A stretch of DNA of 39,028 nucleotides from Nitriliruptoraceae bacterium. GTDB taxonomy: Bacteria > Actinomycetota > Nitriliruptoria > Nitriliruptorales > Nitriliruptoraceae. The stretch covers positions 1 through 39,028 of the forward strand of contig SKSM01000048.1 of assembly GCA_007122985.1 (NCBI GenBank), read 5' to 3'. Positions 9,139 to 18,321 of the stretch are shown here, piece by piece. Under the pieces are notes generated by a model, which was not told the origin of the DNA, did not search any database, and was given only the letters and a program-made list of their open reading frames with translations. The first letter of the stretch is position 1. Each line of letters begins with the position of its first letter. A program made the position numbers and the translations under genes.

Positions 9139-10550
9139 GTCCCGAGCTGATCCTGTTGCTGATGGTCGCGTCGTTCTTCTTCCTGCTGGCGATCGGCGTC
9201 CCGCTCGCGTGGTCGATGTTCGGGATCGGCCTGTTGTTCGGCTTCATCGAGTTCGGCCCCGCCGTGTTCTCGCTGACGTTGGCGCGCTTCGGCGACATCA
9301 CGGGCAGTTTCAGCCTCATCGCGATCCCGCTGTTCGTCTTCATGGCGAACATGCTCAGTGTGTCGGGAATCGCCGGGGAGTTGTTCGAGGCCGTCCATCG
9401 GTGGATGGGTGGCATCCGTGGCGGGCTCGCCATGGCCTCGGTCGTGACCTGCACGGTGCTTGCGGCGATGGTCGGCACCGGCGGTGCCGGGATCGTGATC
9501 ATGGGCCTGATCGCGCTGCCCGCCATGATGGCGCTGGGCTACAACAAGCACATGGCAATGGGTTCGATCGTCGCCGGCGGCTCGCTCGGCCTGATGATCC
9601 CCCCGAGCGTCATGTTCATCCTCTACGGGATGTTCTCGGGCCAGTCCATCGGGGCGTTGTTCATCGGCGGGATCGGTCCCGGACTGCTGCTCGCGGCGCT
9701 GTACATCCTCTACATCGGGGTCCGCAGCTACCTCCAGCCGAGCCTCGCGCCGATCCCGGGTGAGCCGATCCCTGTCGCCGCCGGTGCCGGTGGCTCGTCG
9801 GGGACCGGCTCCGCCGGCGGAGGGTCTGCGTCCGCGGACGACGGGGCCGACACCCACGCGGTCGTCGAAGGCTACGACGACAGCTTCTGGGACAAGGTCA
9901 AGCTGCTCAAGTCGCTGGCACTGCCCATCGCGCTCGTGCTGGTGGTGCTCGGATCGATCTACTTCGGGATCGCCTCCGTCGGCGAGGCGTCGGGGATCGG
10001 TGCGGCCGGGGCGATCGTGGCTGCGGCGGTCCGGGGTCGTCTCAACCTCACCACCCTCAAGCAGGCCCTCTACGGGACCATGCGTACCGTCGGTGTGGTG
10101 ATGTGGATCACCCTTGGAGCAGTCACCTTCGTGGGCGTGATCACCCGGGTCGGTGGTGGTCGCGTCATCGAAGGCTGGTTGGCCGATCTGCCGTTCGGGC
10201 CCTGGGGTGTGCTGATCACGATCATGCTCATCCTGCTGCTGCTCGGCATGGTGATCGACGTGATCGGCCTGGTCGTGCTGACGGTCCCGATCTTCGCGCC
10301 GATCGTGGCCGGTCTCGGGTTCGACCCGTTGTGGTTCGGGATCCTGTTCAACATGAACCTGCAGCTGGCGTTCCTGTCACCACCGTTCGGCTACGGGATG
10401 TTCTACCTCAAGAGCGTCGCGCCGTCCGATGTGACCACAGCCGATCTGTACCGGTCGGTGTTCCCCTTCCTGCTGCTGCAGCTGCTCGCACTGGCCATCG
10501 TGATGGCCTTCCCGGACATCGTGCGGTGGCTGCCGGCCCAGATGGGGTGA
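9135..10550 (+). CDS. dctM: TRAP transporter large permease subunit
   Basis: This 471-residue protein is the 12-helix DctM permease. It carries the family pattern IGVPLAWSMFGIG near the N-terminus, GLMIPPSVMFILYGM in the middle and LLLLGMVIDVIGLVVLTVPI toward the C-terminus. Start ATG at 9135 overlaps the dctQ stop. An unusual Gly/Ser/Ala- and Asp-rich insert of about 50 residues (roughly 205-255) lies in the central cytoplasmic region between the two halves, longer than I expect for this family. It functions with DctQ and the DctP lipoprotein. The substrate is unknown, but neighbouring amino-acid-type oxidoreductases suggest an N-containing carboxylate. Confidence 0.93.
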   Translation: MSPELILLLMVASFFFLLAIGVPLAWSMFGIGLLFGFIEFGPAVFSLTLARFGDITGSFSLIAIPLFVFMANMLSVSGIAGELFEAVHRWMGGIRGGLAMASVVTCTVLAAMVGTGGAGIVIMGLIALPAMMALGYNKHMAMGSIVAGGSLGLMIPPSVMFILYGMFSGQSIGALFIGGIGPGLLLAALYILYIGVRSYLQPSLAPIPGEPIPVAAGAGGSSGTGSAGGGSASADDGADTHAVVEGYDDSFWDKVKLLKSLALPIALVLVVLGSIYFGIASVGEASGIGAAGAIVAAAVRGRLNLTTLKQALYGTMRTVGVVMWITLGAVTFVGVITRVGGGRVIEGWLADLPFGPWGVLITIMLILLLLGMVIDVIGLVVLTVPIFAPIVAGLGFDPLWFGILFNMNLQLAFLSPPFGYGMFYLKSVAPSDVTTADLYRSVFPFLLLQLLALAIVMAFPDIVRWLPAQMG

Positions 10551-10658
10551 CCGGCGGCCGCTGTCCGGATGTGCTGATGCGGCGCGGCAGCGGTGGCTGT
10601 GGCAGGGTGCATCGAGCGAAGCGAGTCCGGCCGTGTGACGTGACGAGAAGGACGCAGC

Positions 10659-11768
10659 ATGGACCTACCACAGACAGCTGACGTGGTTGTCGTGGGCGGC
10701 GGCGTGATCGGCGCCAGCGCGCTCTACCACCTCGCCCGCGCTGGCTGTACCAGCGCCGTGCTCATCGAGAGCACCGGCATCGGTGCCGGAGCCACGGGGG
10801 CCGCGGCGGGTGGCGTCCGGACACAGTTCTCCGACGAGCTGAACATCCGGATCGGCCTGGAGTGCATCGAGCGCTTCGAGCGGTTCGAGGAGGAGATCGG
10901 CGCCCCGATCAGCCTGCATCAGAACGGCTACCTCTTCCTGCTTCGCGAGGAGGACCTGCCACCGTTCGACCGCTCGCTCGAGCTCCAGCGCAGCCTCGGT
11001 GTGCCCGTCGAGCGGCTGAGCCCCGAGCAGATCCTCGAGGTCGTGCCCAACGTGCGGGTGGACGACCTCGCCGGCGCCAACCTGTGTCGGCGTGACGGGG
11101 TGGCCGCGCCTGCCGATGTCGCGCAGGGCTATGCATCCGCGGCGCGGCGGCTGGGTGCCAAGGTCGTCGAGGGCCGGACCGTGGCCAGCGTCGACGTCGA
11201 AGACGAGCGGATCGTCGGGGTCACCACCGATCGGGGCGCCATCGCGGCTCCGACGGTGATCGTGGCGGCGGGCTACCCGAGTGTTGATCTGTTGACCCCG
11301 CTCGGGGCCGAGCTCCCGCTGAGGCCCGAGCGCCGCAACATCTACTTCACCGACGCGGTCGAGGGCCAGCCACCGCAGTTGCCGTTGACGGTGGACTTCG
11401 CAACCGGCTTCTACTTCCACTCCGAGGGCGACGGGCTGCTGATGGGTGGCCGCGAGCCCGACCTGGAATCGCTGATCCCGATCGCGACCAACCGGCTGCC
11501 CGGCCTCGAGCACGTCGGCGTACGGACATCCTGGGCCGGCGACTACGTCATGAGCCCGGATCACAACCCGGTGGTCGGTCCGGTGGTCGACGGACTGGAT
11601 GTGCTGGTGGCCACCGGGTTCTCCGGCCACGGCTTCCAGCAGGGTCCGGTCATCGGCGAGCACCTGGCCGAGCTCGCCCTCGACCGGGAGACGACCTTCG
11701 ATCTCTCTGAGTTCGGGTACGACCGTTTCCAACGAGGAGCGCAACGTGTCGAGCACAACGTCATCTGA
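10659..11768 (+). CDS. FAD-dependent DAO-family oxidoreductase
   Basis: This 369-residue flavoprotein has the size of monomeric sarcosine oxidase/SoxB-type amine oxidases or dehydrogenases. The dinucleotide-binding motif GGGVIGAS starts near residue 13. A TGAAAGGVRTQF segment follows near the flavin, the substrate domain contains a GYLFL strand, and the C-terminal DAO signature is FSGHGFQQGPVIG. It should oxidise a secondary or primary amine (N-methyl or cyclic amino acid) to an imine. It lies directly after the TRAP genes and overlaps the OCD-family gene by 23 bp, so substrate import, amine oxidation and imine handling appear coupled. The exact amine is unknown. Confidence 0.9.
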   Translation: MDLPQTADVVVVGGGVIGASALYHLARAGCTSAVLIESTGIGAGATGAAAGGVRTQFSDELNIRIGLECIERFERFEEEIGAPISLHQNGYLFLLREEDLPPFDRSLELQRSLGVPVERLSPEQILEVVPNVRVDDLAGANLCRRDGVAAPADVAQGYASAARRLGAKVVEGRTVASVDVEDERIVGVTTDRGAIAAPTVIVAAGYPSVDLLTPLGAELPLRPERRNIYFTDAVEGQPPQLPLTVDFATGFYFHSEGDGLLMGGREPDLESLIPIATNRLPGLEHVGVRTSWAGDYVMSPDHNPVVGPVVDGLDVLVATGFSGHGFQQGPVIGEHLAELALDRETTFDLSEFGYDRFQRGAQRVEHNVI

Positions 11769-12657
11769 CCCCACGACCCGCTACCTCTCGGCGTCGCAGA
11801 CGCGTGCGGCGCTGCGCATGGACGCCGCGGTCGATGCGATGCGGGCGGCCTTCGGCCCGGATCGGGAGTCACCGCTGCGCACGGGGATCTCACCGGTGTT
11901 CTTCATGCCGGGCCGGGTCGCGGACGACGTCGCGGTCAAGATCGTCTCCAGCGTCCCCGGGGACCCCGCCGGTGCTGTCGTCGTCTTCGACCGCGAGGGC
12001 CACCTGCTCGGGCTGGTCGACGGTGCGACGCTGACGGCGATCCGCACCGCTGCGGCTCCGGGGCTGGCGACCGACCTGATGGCGGCCTCCGATGCGAGCG
12101 TGCTCGCCATGCTCGGTGCGGGCGCCATGGCCTTCGACCAGGTGGAGGCCGTCCGGGCGGTCCGACCGATCGAGCGCGTGCTGCTGTGGAGCCGGACGCG
12201 CCAGCGAGCCGAGGAACTGGCCGAGCGACTCGAGGGCGTCGCCGTCGAGATCGTCGACGACCCCGACACCGCAGTCGCGCAGGCCGAGGTGGTCAGTACC
12301 GCGACCCCCAGCGAGTCGCCGTTGTTCGCGCCCGAGAGTCTGCGGCCCGGCGTCCACATCAACGCGGTCGGTGCGTTCTCGCCGGCCATGGCCGAGGTGC
12401 CGCCGGAGACGGTCGAGGCGTCGTTCGTCGTGGTCGACGATCGCACCGCCGCTGCGGAGGAGGCCGGCGATCTGCTGCAAGCCGGACGCGAGCCGGACGC
12501 CGATCTCGCCGAGGTGCTGGCCGGAACGGCCGCCCCGAACGGTCAGCCGACGACGCTGTTCAAGTCGGTCGGCATCGCGAGCCAGGACGTGGCTGCAGGC
12601 GCACGGGCACTGCGCGAGGCGGCGGCACTCGGCATCGGAACCGCGTTGCCGTCGTGA
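11746..12657 (+). CDS. Ornithine cyclodeaminase/mu-crystallin family protein
   Basis: This 303-residue protein has the NAD(P)-binding domain of the OCD/mu-crystallin family, with KIVSSVPGDPAG, an AIRTAAAPGLATD helix, the nucleotide motif MLGAGAMAFDQ, and a late HINAVGAFSPAMAEVP segment. Family members are ornithine cyclodeaminase, ketimine (pyrroline/piperideine-2-carboxylate) reductases, alanine dehydrogenase and ectoine-cluster EutC. Next to a DAO flavoprotein a ketimine reductase or deaminase role is likely. GTG at 11746 is preferred because GAGGAG lies 6 nt upstream; it overlaps the DAO gene end. Which reaction it performs cannot be settled here. Confidence 0.88.
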   Translation: MSSTTSSDPTTRYLSASQTRAALRMDAAVDAMRAAFGPDRESPLRTGISPVFFMPGRVADDVAVKIVSSVPGDPAGAVVVFDREGHLLGLVDGATLTAIRTAAAPGLATDLMAASDASVLAMLGAGAMAFDQVEAVRAVRPIERVLLWSRTRQRAEELAERLEGVAVEIVDDPDTAVAQAEVVSTATPSESPLFAPESLRPGVHINAVGAFSPAMAEVPPETVEASFVVVDDRTAAAEEAGDLLQAGREPDADLAEVLAGTAAPNGQPTTLFKSVGIASQDVAAGARALREAAALGIGTALPS

Positions 12658-12782
12658 GCCGTGACCGCGCAGACGGTCGTGCCGGGGCGGCGCCCGTCTC
12701 GGGCCTGGCCGAACGCGCCGTCTGGCCGGATGACACCCCGTTTGCCGCCACCCGGGTCCGGACCTACGCTCCATCACGGCTT

Positions 12783-12798
12783 TGCATGAAGTATGTAG
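12783..12798. promoter_or_regulatory. AT-rich box E upstream of coxMSL
   Basis: TTGCATGAAGTATGTA includes ATGAAGTAT (12786-12794), a weaker match to the AT-N4-TAT pattern. It lies in the 244-bp gap after the OCD gene, about 108 bp before the coxM-like start. The rest of that gap shows no gene. Confidence 0.4.
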
Positions 12799-12901
12799 TC
12801 CGCAGGAGGTGTGGTTGCCGGTGGCGGTCGGGCCACCTGCCACGAAGGGGTCAGCACGCTCGGACGTCGCCGCCGCAACGGGAACCAGGGAGCACGCTGC
12901 T

Positions 12902-13783
12902 GTGAAACCACCGCCGTTCGAGTATCACGCGCCAGCGACCACCGACGAGGCGGCGCGCCTGCTGCGCGAACTGGAGGACGAGGAGGCCAAGTGTCTCGCC
13001 GGCGGCCAGAGCCTGGTCCCGTTGATGAACCTTCGGCTCGCGCGGCCCGGTCACCTGGTCGACCTCAACCGGGTCGACGGCCTCAATGGCATCAGCGCCA
13101 CCAAGGACGGGTGGCGCATCGGCGCGCTGACCCGCCACGCACAGATCGAGGACTCCGCGGAGCTCGCGGCCGGGTTGAAGCTCCTGCCACAGGTCGCGAG
13201 CCAGATCGGCTACCGGGCGATCCGAACCCGGGGAACGATCGGTGGGGCGCTCTGCCACGCCGACCCGGTCGCGGAGTGGCCGATGATCGCGCGGCTGCTC
13301 GACGTGGACGTCGAGGTCGTCGGACCGGACGGCTCGCGAGAGATCGCCGCGTCCGACTTCTTCTTCACCGTGTTCACCCCGGCGATCGAGCCGGACGAGA
13401 TCCTCACCTCGATCCAGATCCGGCTGCCGAAGGGCAGCTGGACCACCGGGTTCTCGGAGTTCGCCCGCAAGTCCGGTGACTACGCCGTGGTCGCCGCAGG
13501 GGTGTTCCTCGAGGTCGACCGCAAGCACGGAGTCTCGGCGGCACGGGTCGCGCTCTCCGGGGTCGAACTGACCCCTCACCGCTCCGAGGCGGCCGAGTCC
13601 GCGTTGATCGGTACCGACCCCGGCGACGGGGCGGCACACGAGCGTGCGGCCGCGGCCGCGGCGGACGCGGTGGAACCATCGGGCGATCTGCACGGCTCGA
13701 GCGACTTTCGACGCCAACTGGTTCGCGCAGAGCTCAAGCGCGCGCTGTCCGACGCCGCGAGCAACCTGGGAGTCCGCCGATGA
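12902..13783 (+). CDS. coxM: Molybdenum hydroxylase FAD-binding subunit (CoxM type)
   Basis: This 293-residue subunit has the FAD motifs of the xanthine oxidase/CODH medium subunit: AGGQSL at 33-38 and TIGGALCHADP at 112-122, plus the C-terminal CO_deh_flav domain. It transfers electrons from the iron-sulfur subunit to an acceptor. GTG at 12902 has GGGAG about 9 nt upstream; a longer frame begins within box E and is unlikely. Its TGA overlaps the ATG of the small subunit gene (ATGA), so M-S-L are a coupled operon in the usual cox order. Confidence 0.92.
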   Translation: MKPPPFEYHAPATTDEAARLLRELEDEEAKCLAGGQSLVPLMNLRLARPGHLVDLNRVDGLNGISATKDGWRIGALTRHAQIEDSAELAAGLKLLPQVASQIGYRAIRTRGTIGGALCHADPVAEWPMIARLLDVDVEVVGPDGSREIAASDFFFTVFTPAIEPDEILTSIQIRLPKGSWTTGFSEFARKSGDYAVVAAGVFLEVDRKHGVSAARVALSGVELTPHRSEAAESALIGTDPGDGAAHERAAAAAADAVEPSGDLHGSSDFRRQLVRAELKRALSDAASNLGVRR

Positions 13784-14265
13784 ATCGTCACACGGTCAGC
13801 TTCACGGTCAACGATCAGCCGCACGAGGTCGAGGTCGAGCCGCGTCGTCTGCTCGCCGACGTCCTGCGCGAGAACCTCGGTCTGACCGGTACCCACCTCG
13901 GTTGCGAGCACGGCGTCTGCGGCGCGTGCACCGTCCTGGTGGACGGCCAACCGCAGCGGTCCTGCCTGCTGTTCGCCGTGCAGCTCGACGGGGCCGAGAT
14001 CGAGACGGTCGAAGGGCTCGCTGCCGACGAGCAGGGCTTCCACCCGCTCCAGACGGCGTTCTGGGAGAAGCACGGACTGCAGTGCGGCTTCTGCACCCCC
14101 GGCTTCCTCATGAGCTCCAAGGAGCTGCTTGAGCGCAACCCCGACCCGAGCGATGACGAGATCCGTGAGGGCCTCGCCGGGAATCTCTGCCGGTGCACCG
14201 GCTACGTCCACATCGTCGACGCGGTGCGCAGTGCAGCCGAAGCCATTAGGGAGGAACAGCGGTGA
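13780..14265 (+). CDS. coxS: Molybdenum hydroxylase [2Fe-2S] subunit (CoxS type)
   Basis: This 161-residue protein has both expected iron-sulfur clusters. The plant-ferredoxin-type cluster is bound by Cys42, Cys47, Cys50 and Cys62 (GCEHGVCGAC). The helical-domain cluster is bound by Cys102, Cys105, Cys137 and Cys139 (QCGFCTPG and LCRCTGY). It links the molybdenum centre to FAD. It overlaps the upstream gene by ATGA and the downstream large-subunit gene by GTGA. The length is normal for the family. Confidence 0.96.
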   Translation: MNRHTVSFTVNDQPHEVEVEPRRLLADVLRENLGLTGTHLGCEHGVCGACTVLVDGQPQRSCLLFAVQLDGAEIETVEGLAADEQGFHPLQTAFWEKHGLQCGFCTPGFLMSSKELLERNPDPSDDEIREGLAGNLCRCTGYVHIVDAVRSAAEAIREEQR

Positions 14266-16637
14266 CCGACCAGATCGAGACGCTCGCTCCGAGGTTCTTC
14301 GGCCAGCGGGTCAAGCGACGCGAAGACCCGCGATTCCTGCTCGGCCGCGCCAAGTACGTCGACGACATCGTCCGACCGGGAATGCTCTTCGCCTCGTTCG
14401 TGCGCTCGAGCGAAGCGCACGCACGCGTCCGTGGGGTCGACATCGCCGACGCGCTGGCACTGCCGGGCGTCGTCGACGTCCTGACCGGCGAGATGATCGC
14501 CGACACCAGCCACCCGATCCGCTCCGACTCGACGATGCCGACCTGGCAGGGGACGGGCTTTCCGGCACTGGCCATCGACAAGGTCCGATTCGTCGGGGAG
14601 GCGGTGGCCTGTGTCGTCGCCGAGGACCGCTACGCGGTCGAGGACGCGACCGAAGCCGTCATCCCGGATCTCGAACCGCTGACGCCGGTCGCCAACATGG
14701 ACCAGGCGACCGCGGCCGATGCACCGCTGATCCACGAGGACTGGGAGGACAACCACTTCATCAAGCGGCACGTGGAGACCGACGGCTTCGACGAGGCGCT
14801 GGATGCCGCACCGCACCGCTCGTCGCACCGCTTCGTCATGGCACGGCACACCGGGATGCCGCTCGAGAACCGCGGCTGCATCGCCGAGTGGGACTCGGCC
14901 AAGGGTGAGCTCACGCTGTGGACGGCGACCCAGATCCCGCACCTGGTCAGGACGGGGCTCGCCGACGCGTTGCAGATCCCCGAGAACCGCATCCGGGTGA
15001 TCGCCCCGGACGTCGGTGGTGGGTTCGGCATCAAGGGCCACCTCTTCCCGGAGGAGCTGAGCTGCTCGATCATGGCGATCCGCACCGGCCGACCGGTGAA
15101 GTGGATCGAGGACCGACGCGAGCACATCATCGCCTGCATCCACGCGCGCGAGCACACCCACGAGGTGGAGGTCGGCTACGACGACGACGGCACCATCCTG
15201 GCGCTCAAGGCGCACCTGCAGGTGGACTGCGGGGCCTACTCGGTCTATCCGTGGACCTCGACGATGGACACCGGCATGGCGCTGGGGATCCTCCCCGGGC
15301 CCTACCGCATCCGCAACTACTACGTCGACGCAGAGTCCGTCGCGACCAACAAGGCGCCGCTCGGTCCCTACCGGGGTGTCGCCCGTCCGGCGGCCTGCTT
15401 CACCATCGAACGCACCATGGACGCCGTCGCCGAGCAGCTCGGGCTCGATCCCACCGAGATCCGCCGACGCAATCTGGTGCGCTCGGACGAGTTCCCCTAC
15501 ACCTCGGTGACGGGTCTGCAGTACGACTCGGGCTCGTTCATCGAGGCGCTCGACCTCGCGATGGAGAAGGCCGGCTACCAGCAGTGGCGCGAGCGGCAGC
15601 AGGCCGCCCGTGAGGAGGGCCGCTACCTCGGCATCGGTGTGACCACCTACACCGAGCAGACCGCCCACACCACCCAGGAGTTCAAGAAGCGCGGGATCCC
15701 GATGGTGTTCGGCTACGAGACGAGCATGCTGCGCATGGACCCGTCGGGCCAGGTCACCGTCAACACCTCGATCCACAGCCACGGGCAGGGGCTGGAGACG
15801 ACCCTCGCGCAGATCGCGGCCGACCAGCTGGGCGTATCGCTCGAGGACGTGCGCATCTCCTTCGGTGACACCTCCGAGGTCGCCTACGGCAGCGGCACCT
15901 TCGCCAGCCGCTCGGCGGTGCTCGCCGGTGGGGCCACGGACCTGGCAGCCGGCGAGATCCGCGCCAAGCTCGCGCGCATCGCCGCACACCTGCTGGAGGC
16001 GGCACCGGAGGACATCGAGTTCTCGGGCGGCCGGGCCTACGTCGCCGGCAGCCCGGACCAGGGCTACTCGCTGGCCGAGATCGCCCGCATGACCCACCAC
16101 AACCCGCAGCACATCCCCGAGGACGAGGCGCCGATCCTGGAGTCCACCCGGACCTACGACGCCTCGCCCGGCAACGGGACGTTCACCAACGCGGCGCTGC
16201 TCCTGCTGGTCGAGGTCGACGCGGAGACCGGCTTCGTGCACCTGCTCGACCTGGTGTGCGTCGAGGACTGCGGCAGGATCATCAACCCGCTGATCGTCGA
16301 CGGTCAGATCCAGGGCGGCATCGCCCAGGGCATCGGCTCGGCCCTGCTCGAGGAGCTCGTCTACGACGAGGACGGCCAACCGCTGGTGACCACCCTGGTC
16401 GACTACCTCATGCCGGGAACGACCGACATGCCCGAGAACTTCGAGATCCACCACCTGGAGACCCCGTCGCCGTTCACCGTGCAGGGCATCAAGGGCATGG
16501 GTGAGGGTGGGGCGATCGGTCCGGGCGCGCTGGTGGCCTCCGCGGTGGACGACGCCATCCGGCCGCTGACCAGTGGCCGCGTCACCTCGCTGCCGATCAC
16601 CCCCGAGAAGGTCCGCACGCTCATCGAGCAGGGCTGA
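14262..16637 (+). CDS. Molybdenum hydroxylase large subunit (CoxL-like, not CO dehydrogenase)
   Basis: This 791-residue protein binds the molybdopterin cytosine dinucleotide cofactor. Visible motifs include VGGGFGIKGHLFPEE near 250, and the catalytic-glutamate motif GMGEGGAIG with Glu748. At the place where CO dehydrogenases carry the copper-binding AYRCSFR, this protein has GPYRGVARP (368-376). It therefore belongs with xanthine/aldehyde/N-heterocycle hydroxylases, sometimes called form II CoxL. It should hydroxylate a carbon next to ring nitrogen (or an aldehyde) using water. The substrate is unknown; its HyuAB and amidase neighbours fit an N-heterocycle. The GTG start overlaps the coxS stop. 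Confidence 0.93.
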   Translation: MTDQIETLAPRFFGQRVKRREDPRFLLGRAKYVDDIVRPGMLFASFVRSSEAHARVRGVDIADALALPGVVDVLTGEMIADTSHPIRSDSTMPTWQGTGFPALAIDKVRFVGEAVACVVAEDRYAVEDATEAVIPDLEPLTPVANMDQATAADAPLIHEDWEDNHFIKRHVETDGFDEALDAAPHRSSHRFVMARHTGMPLENRGCIAEWDSAKGELTLWTATQIPHLVRTGLADALQIPENRIRVIAPDVGGGFGIKGHLFPEELSCSIMAIRTGRPVKWIEDRREHIIACIHAREHTHEVEVGYDDDGTILALKAHLQVDCGAYSVYPWTSTMDTGMALGILPGPYRIRNYYVDAESVATNKAPLGPYRGVARPAACFTIERTMDAVAEQLGLDPTEIRRRNLVRSDEFPYTSVTGLQYDSGSFIEALDLAMEKAGYQQWRERQQAAREEGRYLGIGVTTYTEQTAHTTQEFKKRGIPMVFGYETSMLRMDPSGQVTVNTSIHSHGQGLETTLAQIAADQLGVSLEDVRISFGDTSEVAYGSGTFASRSAVLAGGATDLAAGEIRAKLARIAAHLLEAAPEDIEFSGGRAYVAGSPDQGYSLAEIARMTHHNPQHIPEDEAPILESTRTYDASPGNGTFTNAALLLLVEVDAETGFVHLLDLVCVEDCGRIINPLIVDGQIQGGIAQGIGSALLEELVYDEDGQPLVTTLVDYLMPGTTDMPENFEIHHLETPSPFTVQGIKGMGEGGAIGPGALVASAVDDAIRPLTSGRVTSLPITPEKVRTLIEQG

Positions 16638-16710
16638 CGCCGGATCGAGGTGGCAGTGTCCGGCGCTCCGACACCGCGACGCCGGGCTGCCGTGGCGGGC
16701 CCCGGTGCCG

Positions 16711-18321
16711 TCAGGCGAAGCCGTCGAGCTCGTCGCGTCGTCGCAGGTCCGGGTCCCGGTCGGCCGGGTCGCCGATGCCGCCGCCTCCGGGCAGGTCCAG
16801 GGTCACGCTGCCGTCGGCAGCGACGGTGGTGGTGAGCTTGGGGTCGGCGACGCGCCCGTCGGAGAGGTGGAACCCGCCCGGTGCGCCCGCACCGCCGCCG
16901 TCGAGGCCGGGCGCCGGGTGGTGCAGGCGGTCGGCGAGGCAGGAGATGCGCCACGGCTCGTCGGTGCGCACCGAGACGCGGATGCGCTGACCGAGCCCGC
17001 CACGCCGCTCGCCGTCGCCCCCGGAGCCGGCGCGCAGTGACTTCTCCTCGACGACGACCGGCGAGGTCGCCTCGATCACCTCGACCGGGGTGGTGGCGAT
17101 GCCGGACGGGAAGCTGGTCGAGGACAGCCCGTCACGCGACGGCCGCGCACCGGTGCCTCCCGAGGCGAAGAACACGGTGACGAACTCCGCCTCGCCGTCG
17201 TCGGGGTCGGCCTCCTGTCGGGTTCCGCGGATGGTGGTGAGCCAGACGTTGCCCGACCCCTGCGCCATGCGGGCGTGCGGGGCCACCGGCGCCAGCGCCT
17301 CCATGACCGCGAACGGCAGGAACTGGCCGACGACGTGGCGTGCGGCCACCGCGGCCGGGAAGCGGGCGTTGACGATGGACCCTTCAGGCGCGGTCACGGT
17401 CAGCGGTCGGAAGGTGCCCTCGTTGTGGGGCACGTGCGGTGCCAGAGCGCACTTGAGCCCGTAGGTGGTGTAGGCCGCGGTGTAGTTGAGGACCACGTTG
17501 ATCCCACGGTCCGACTGCGCGGAGGAGCCGGCGTAGTCGACGGTGAGGTGGGAGCCCTCGACGCGGATCTCGCAGCGGACGTGGACCGGCTCCTCGCCGA
17601 TGCCGTCGGTGGTGACCTCGGAGTGGTAGCTGCCGTCGGGCAGTGCGTCGATGGCCGCGCGCATCGCCTCCTCGGAGCGCTCGACCACCTGGTCGGCGAG
17701 CTCGCGCAGATCGGGGAGCTCGAATTCCTCGACGAGCGCCTGGACCGCCCGGGCACCGACCTGGTTGCCGACGACCTGTGCGTGCAGGTCGCCGAGGACC
17801 AGGCGGGGCATGCGCACGTTGGCCTCGATGAGGTCCAGCAGTTGTTGGTTCGGGCCGTCGGCGGTGTAGAGCCGAGTCGGCAGGACCCGCAGCCCTTCCT
17901 CGTAGACCTCGGAGGCGTCGGCCGACAGCCCGCGTCCGCCGATGTCGATCGCGTGGCAGGTCGAGCCTACGTAGCCGAGCAGGCGGGTCCCGGCGAACAC
18001 CGGTGTGACGATGGTGAAGTCGTTGAGCTGTCCGGAGCTGAGCCACGGCTCGTTGGTGATCAGCACGTCGTCGGGGGCCGGCTGCGGGAACCGGTCGAGG
18101 AAGTGGCGCATCGAGGCCGCCAGGGAGTTGATGTGGCCCGGGGTGCCGGTCACGGCCTGTGCGACCATCCAGCCCCGGTCGTCGAAGATCGCGGCCGAGA
18201 GATCGCCCGAGTCACGCACGATCGGGGTGAACGAGGTGCGGATCAGCGCGGCGGCCTGCTCGTCGGCGGCGGCGACCAGCCGGCTCCACAGCACCTCGAG
18301 CTTGCCGGGTGGGAGGCTCAC
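16711..18321 (-). CDS. hyuB: Hydantoinase B/oxoprolinase family subunit
   Basis: This 536-residue protein matches the hydantoinase B family. Features are the N-terminal LEVLWSRLVAAADEQAAALIRTSF-type opening (residues 8-31), GDLSAAIFDDRGWMVAQ, ITNEPWLSSGQLNDFTIVTP, CHAIDIGGRGLS, and a Gly-rich C-terminus. With HyuA it forms an ATP-dependent cyclic amide hydrolase. Known relatives open 5-oxoproline, N-methylhydantoin or caprolactam rings; others carboxylate acetone or acetophenone. The start is GTG at 18321, overlapping the hyuA stop by 4 nt (GTGA), so the two subunits are coupled. The gene converges on the large subunit gene of the molybdenum hydroxylase, 73 bp apart. Confidence 0.93.
   Translation of the reverse strand: MSLPPGKLEVLWSRLVAAADEQAAALIRTSFTPIVRDSGDLSAAIFDDRGWMVAQAVTGTPGHINSLAASMRHFLDRFPQPAPDDVLITNEPWLSSGQLNDFTIVTPVFAGTRLLGYVGSTCHAIDIGGRGLSADASEVYEEGLRVLPTRLYTADGPNQQLLDLIEANVRMPRLVLGDLHAQVVGNQVGARAVQALVEEFELPDLRELADQVVERSEEAMRAAIDALPDGSYHSEVTTDGIGEEPVHVRCEIRVEGSHLTVDYAGSSAQSDRGINVVLNYTAAYTTYGLKCALAPHVPHNEGTFRPLTVTAPEGSIVNARFPAAVAARHVVGQFLPFAVMEALAPVAPHARMAQGSGNVWLTTIRGTRQEADPDDGEAEFVTVFFASGGTGARPSRDGLSSTSFPSGIATTPVEVIEATSPVVVEEKSLRAGSGGDGERRGGLGQRIRVSVRTDEPWRISCLADRLHHPAPGLDGGGAGAPGGFHLSDGRVADPKLTTTVAADGSVTLDLPGGGGIGDPADRDPDLRRRDELDGFA

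Noticed and set aside
11746-12657. Ectoine utilisation cluster (EutC-like protein with a TRAP transporter)
   Set aside because: No ectoine hydrolase, deacetylase or other eut/doe genes are present; only the broad OCD family and the transporter type match.
14202-16454. Long antisense open frame (750 codons) opposite the molybdenum hydroxylase
   Set aside because: It mirrors codon-position GC of the real gene, lacks any recognisable domain, and similar shadows lie opposite hyuA, dctP, pucR and the permease.
14262-16637. CoxL as a genuine aerobic CO dehydrogenase
   Set aside because: The copper-binding AYRCSFR motif is absent; GPYRGVARP stands in its place.
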